5,526 nt of DNA, from NCBI GenBank assembly GCA_964460245.1, contig CAYWTL010000116.1, forward strand, positions 1 to 5,526, given 5' to 3'. The stretch comes from JAXDBM01 sp964460245 (lineage in GTDB: Bacteria; Desulfobacterota; Syntrophia; Syntrophales; Fen-1087). The notes below the pieces were generated by a model. The model saw only the letters and a list, made by a program, of their open reading frames with translations. It searched no databases and was not told where the DNA came from. The translations under genes were made by a program, and so were the position numbers. This document shows, in pieces, positions 4,073 through 5,526 of the stretch. The first letter of the stretch is position 1; each line of letters begins with the position of its first letter.

Positions 4073-5526
4073 CTATTTTCCGGACTGGAAGGGATCCCAG
4101 TCGAAACCCCAGATCTCGCTGCCCATGGGAATCTTGTAGTTCCTTCGCTCGTCGTAGGAAGGGTATCTCCGCGGACCCGCCGGGTCCATGGAGACGGGGA
4201 ACCGCGGCGCCACCAGACCGTTCGCGCGGGCCTCCTGCTCCAGCCACTCCCGGTCTTCCGGGTGGGCGATGGAGATGAGAGCCGCCGCCCGCTCGTAGCC
4301 GGACAGCCCCCGCAGATTCACGATGCCGTACTCGGTGCAGACATAGTTGGCGAACTGGGCCGGCACGTCCACGGAGGACCCTTCCGGCAGGAACGGAACG
4401 ATCCGGGACGTGCCGTGCTTGCTGCGCGACGTCATGGAGGCCACGCCGCGCCCCCCCCGCGACTGGGCGCAGAACGTCACGAACTGGAAGTAGCCGCCCG
4501 TGCTGGAGATCGGCCGTTTTTCGTAGAACCCCGAGCACTGCTGGCCGAGCAGGTCCACGGCAACGCAGTTGTCGATGGCGATCATGTTGTCGATTCTTCG
4601 CAGCACATCGAAGTTGTTCGTGTAGTTGATGTCATAGACGGCCAGCGCCTGGTTCCGGTGGATCGTGTCGTAGTACCAGTCCACGTCCACGGGGAACGCG
4701 AAGCTCCAGACGCTCCTGCCGTTGTCCAGGGTCTTGTACCGGTTGGTCACCTGCCCGGATTCGATCAGCCGGATCAGGCCGAAATTCAGCATCTCCGTGT
4801 GGATGCCGAGGTCCTTGAAACCGGCGTCCGCCATGGCGGCCACGCAGGCCGAGGGCAGGGATCCGATGCCGAGCTGAACGGTGTCCCGGTCCCTCATGAT
4901 CGTCATGACGTGTCCGGCAATGGCTTCCTCTTCCGGTCTGCTCAGGATGGCCCGCTCATTGATCTGGGGCCACCGGTATCGGGCGCAGTCCACTTCCACC
5001 CAGTAATCGACATCGTCGATATGGATCGTGTTGAAGCGGCCGCCCTCCGCCCAGGGGTAATCGGAACGGACTTCGAAGACGGTCTTCTTCGCCGTCTGTT
5101 TGAAAATCTGGCAGTTGTTCGTCCCGTAGGACAAGTTGAAGTAGCCGTGGTCGTCGGGTTTCGTCACGGCATTGAACCACCAGTCCAGGCCCCGCTTCTC
5201 CTTGACGGCGTTGACGAAGCGGTAGTGGTGGGCGTTCATTCCGTAGGCCCATCCCCACTGCGCCCAGTCGGTCACGTTGTTGATGTCGCGCGCCTTGCGG
5301 TTCCACGGGAAGAAGAAGAATTCATGGATGCAGTGGTATTCCTGTTTCGGATCGATCTGCTGCAGTTCGGGGTGTGGATAGAACATGGCGTACATCCAGA
5401 ACTCGATGTTTTTCAACTGGGCGGGGCCGGGACCGAGTCGCCTGGCAACGGCCTCCGTGCAGACGGTGGAATCGCCGCCGACGCTGCCATGGTTGATCCA
5501 GTCGCCCGACTTCACCATGTCGGCGA
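4073..5526 (-). CDS. Acetyl-CoA hydrolase/transferase family CoA-transferase (4-hydroxybutyrate/butyrate:acetate type), N-terminus outside window
   Basis: The frame is open to the window edge. The first Met in view (5518) is probably internal, because the family's opening block (...KSGDWINHGSVGG) begins right there, so a few tens of residues may be missing. Numbering from that Met, the catalytic Glu is residue 242 in LGIHTEMLNFG. This Glu forms the glutamyl-CoA thioester in 4-hydroxybutyrate and butyryl-CoA:acetate CoA-transferases. Other family blocks are VQLGIGSLPSA, SRIVPFLPEGS, and TEYGIVNLRGLSGYERAAALISIAHPEDREWLEQEA near the C-terminus, given here in pieces: TEYGIVNLRG, ERAAALISIAHP, EDREWLEQEA. 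The usual GGQ.DF loop reads GGYFQF, a divergence that could change the acyl specificity. The cytosolic enzyme would exchange CoA between acetate and another acid. The 49-aa membrane protein follows it, and an acetate transporter lies further on, consistent with organic-acid metabolism. Confidence 0.9.
   Translation of the reverse strand, partial: ADMVKSGDWINHGSVGGDSTVCTEAVARRLGPGPAQLKNIEFWMYAMFYPHPELQQIDPKQEYHCIHEFFFFPWNRKARDINNVTDWAQWGWAYGMNAHHYRFVNAVKEKRGLDWWFNAVTKPDDHGYFNLSYGTNNCQIFKQTAKKTVFEVRSDYPWAEGGRFNTIHIDDVDYWVEVDCARYRWPQINERAILSRPEEEAIAGHVMTIMRDRDTVQLGIGSLPSACVAAMADAGFKDLGIHTEMLNFGLIRLIESGQVTNRYKTLDNGRSVWSFAFPVDVDWYYDTIHRNQALAVYDINYTNNFDVLRRIDNMIAIDNCVAVDLLGQQCSGFYEKRPISSTGGYFQFVTFCAQSRGGRGVASMTSRSKHGTSRIVPFLPEGSSVDVPAQFANYVCTEYGIVNLRGLSGYERAAALISIAHPEDREWLEQEARANGLVAPRFPVSMDPAGPRRYPSYDERRNYKIPMGSEIWGFDWDPFQSGK

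Overview
The window is a GC-rich, one-directional bacterial locus. Every gene I can support lies on the minus strand, so transcription runs from high to low coordinates. Start sites carry strong Shine-Dalgarno sequences (GGAGG or AAGGAGGTGA), and non-coding stretches are clearly more AT-rich than the genes. The gene set (an acetate/4-hydroxybutyrate-type CoA-transferase, an AceTr/SatP-family acetate transporter and two class III CoA-transferases) would suit an anaerobe living on organic acids, such as a syntrophic or sulfate-reducing Desulfobacterota. That assignment is inference from gene content; no taxonomic marker is present.

Layout in transcription order. (1) 5526-4073: acetyl-CoA hydrolase/transferase family protein, cut at its N-terminus by the window edge. 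(2) 3927-3778: a 49-residue single-helix membrane protein with a GTG start and a good ribosome binding site, probably co-transcribed with (1). (3) 3777-3419: an AT-rich control region with a TTGACA promoter whose spacer is an inverted repeat, then a leader of about 280 nt. (4) 3418-2735: a GPR1/FUN34/YaaH (SatP-like) transporter, followed at once by a strong intrinsic terminator (2671-2712). (5) 2675-2255: a second control region with a promoter whose 17-bp spacer is a perfect palindrome, then a leader of about 340 nt. (6) 2254-926 and 919-1: two CaiB/BaiF-type CoA-transferase subunits 6 nt apart and probably translationally coupled; the second runs off the window.

How the parts may work together (inference): the transporter moves acetate or a similar small acid across the membrane. 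The class I-like transferase exchanges CoA between acetate and another acyl-CoA. The class III pair moves CoA to or from a larger, unidentified organic acid. In the pair, the upstream protein keeps the family's catalytic Asp and the downstream one has Trp at that position, which suggests a hetero-oligomer with one working active site per pair.

The most notable points are the Asp/Trp pair, the two promoters with inverted repeats filling the -35/-10 spacer, and the small membrane protein between transferase and transporter. I see no mobile element, CRISPR array, tRNA or rRNA.
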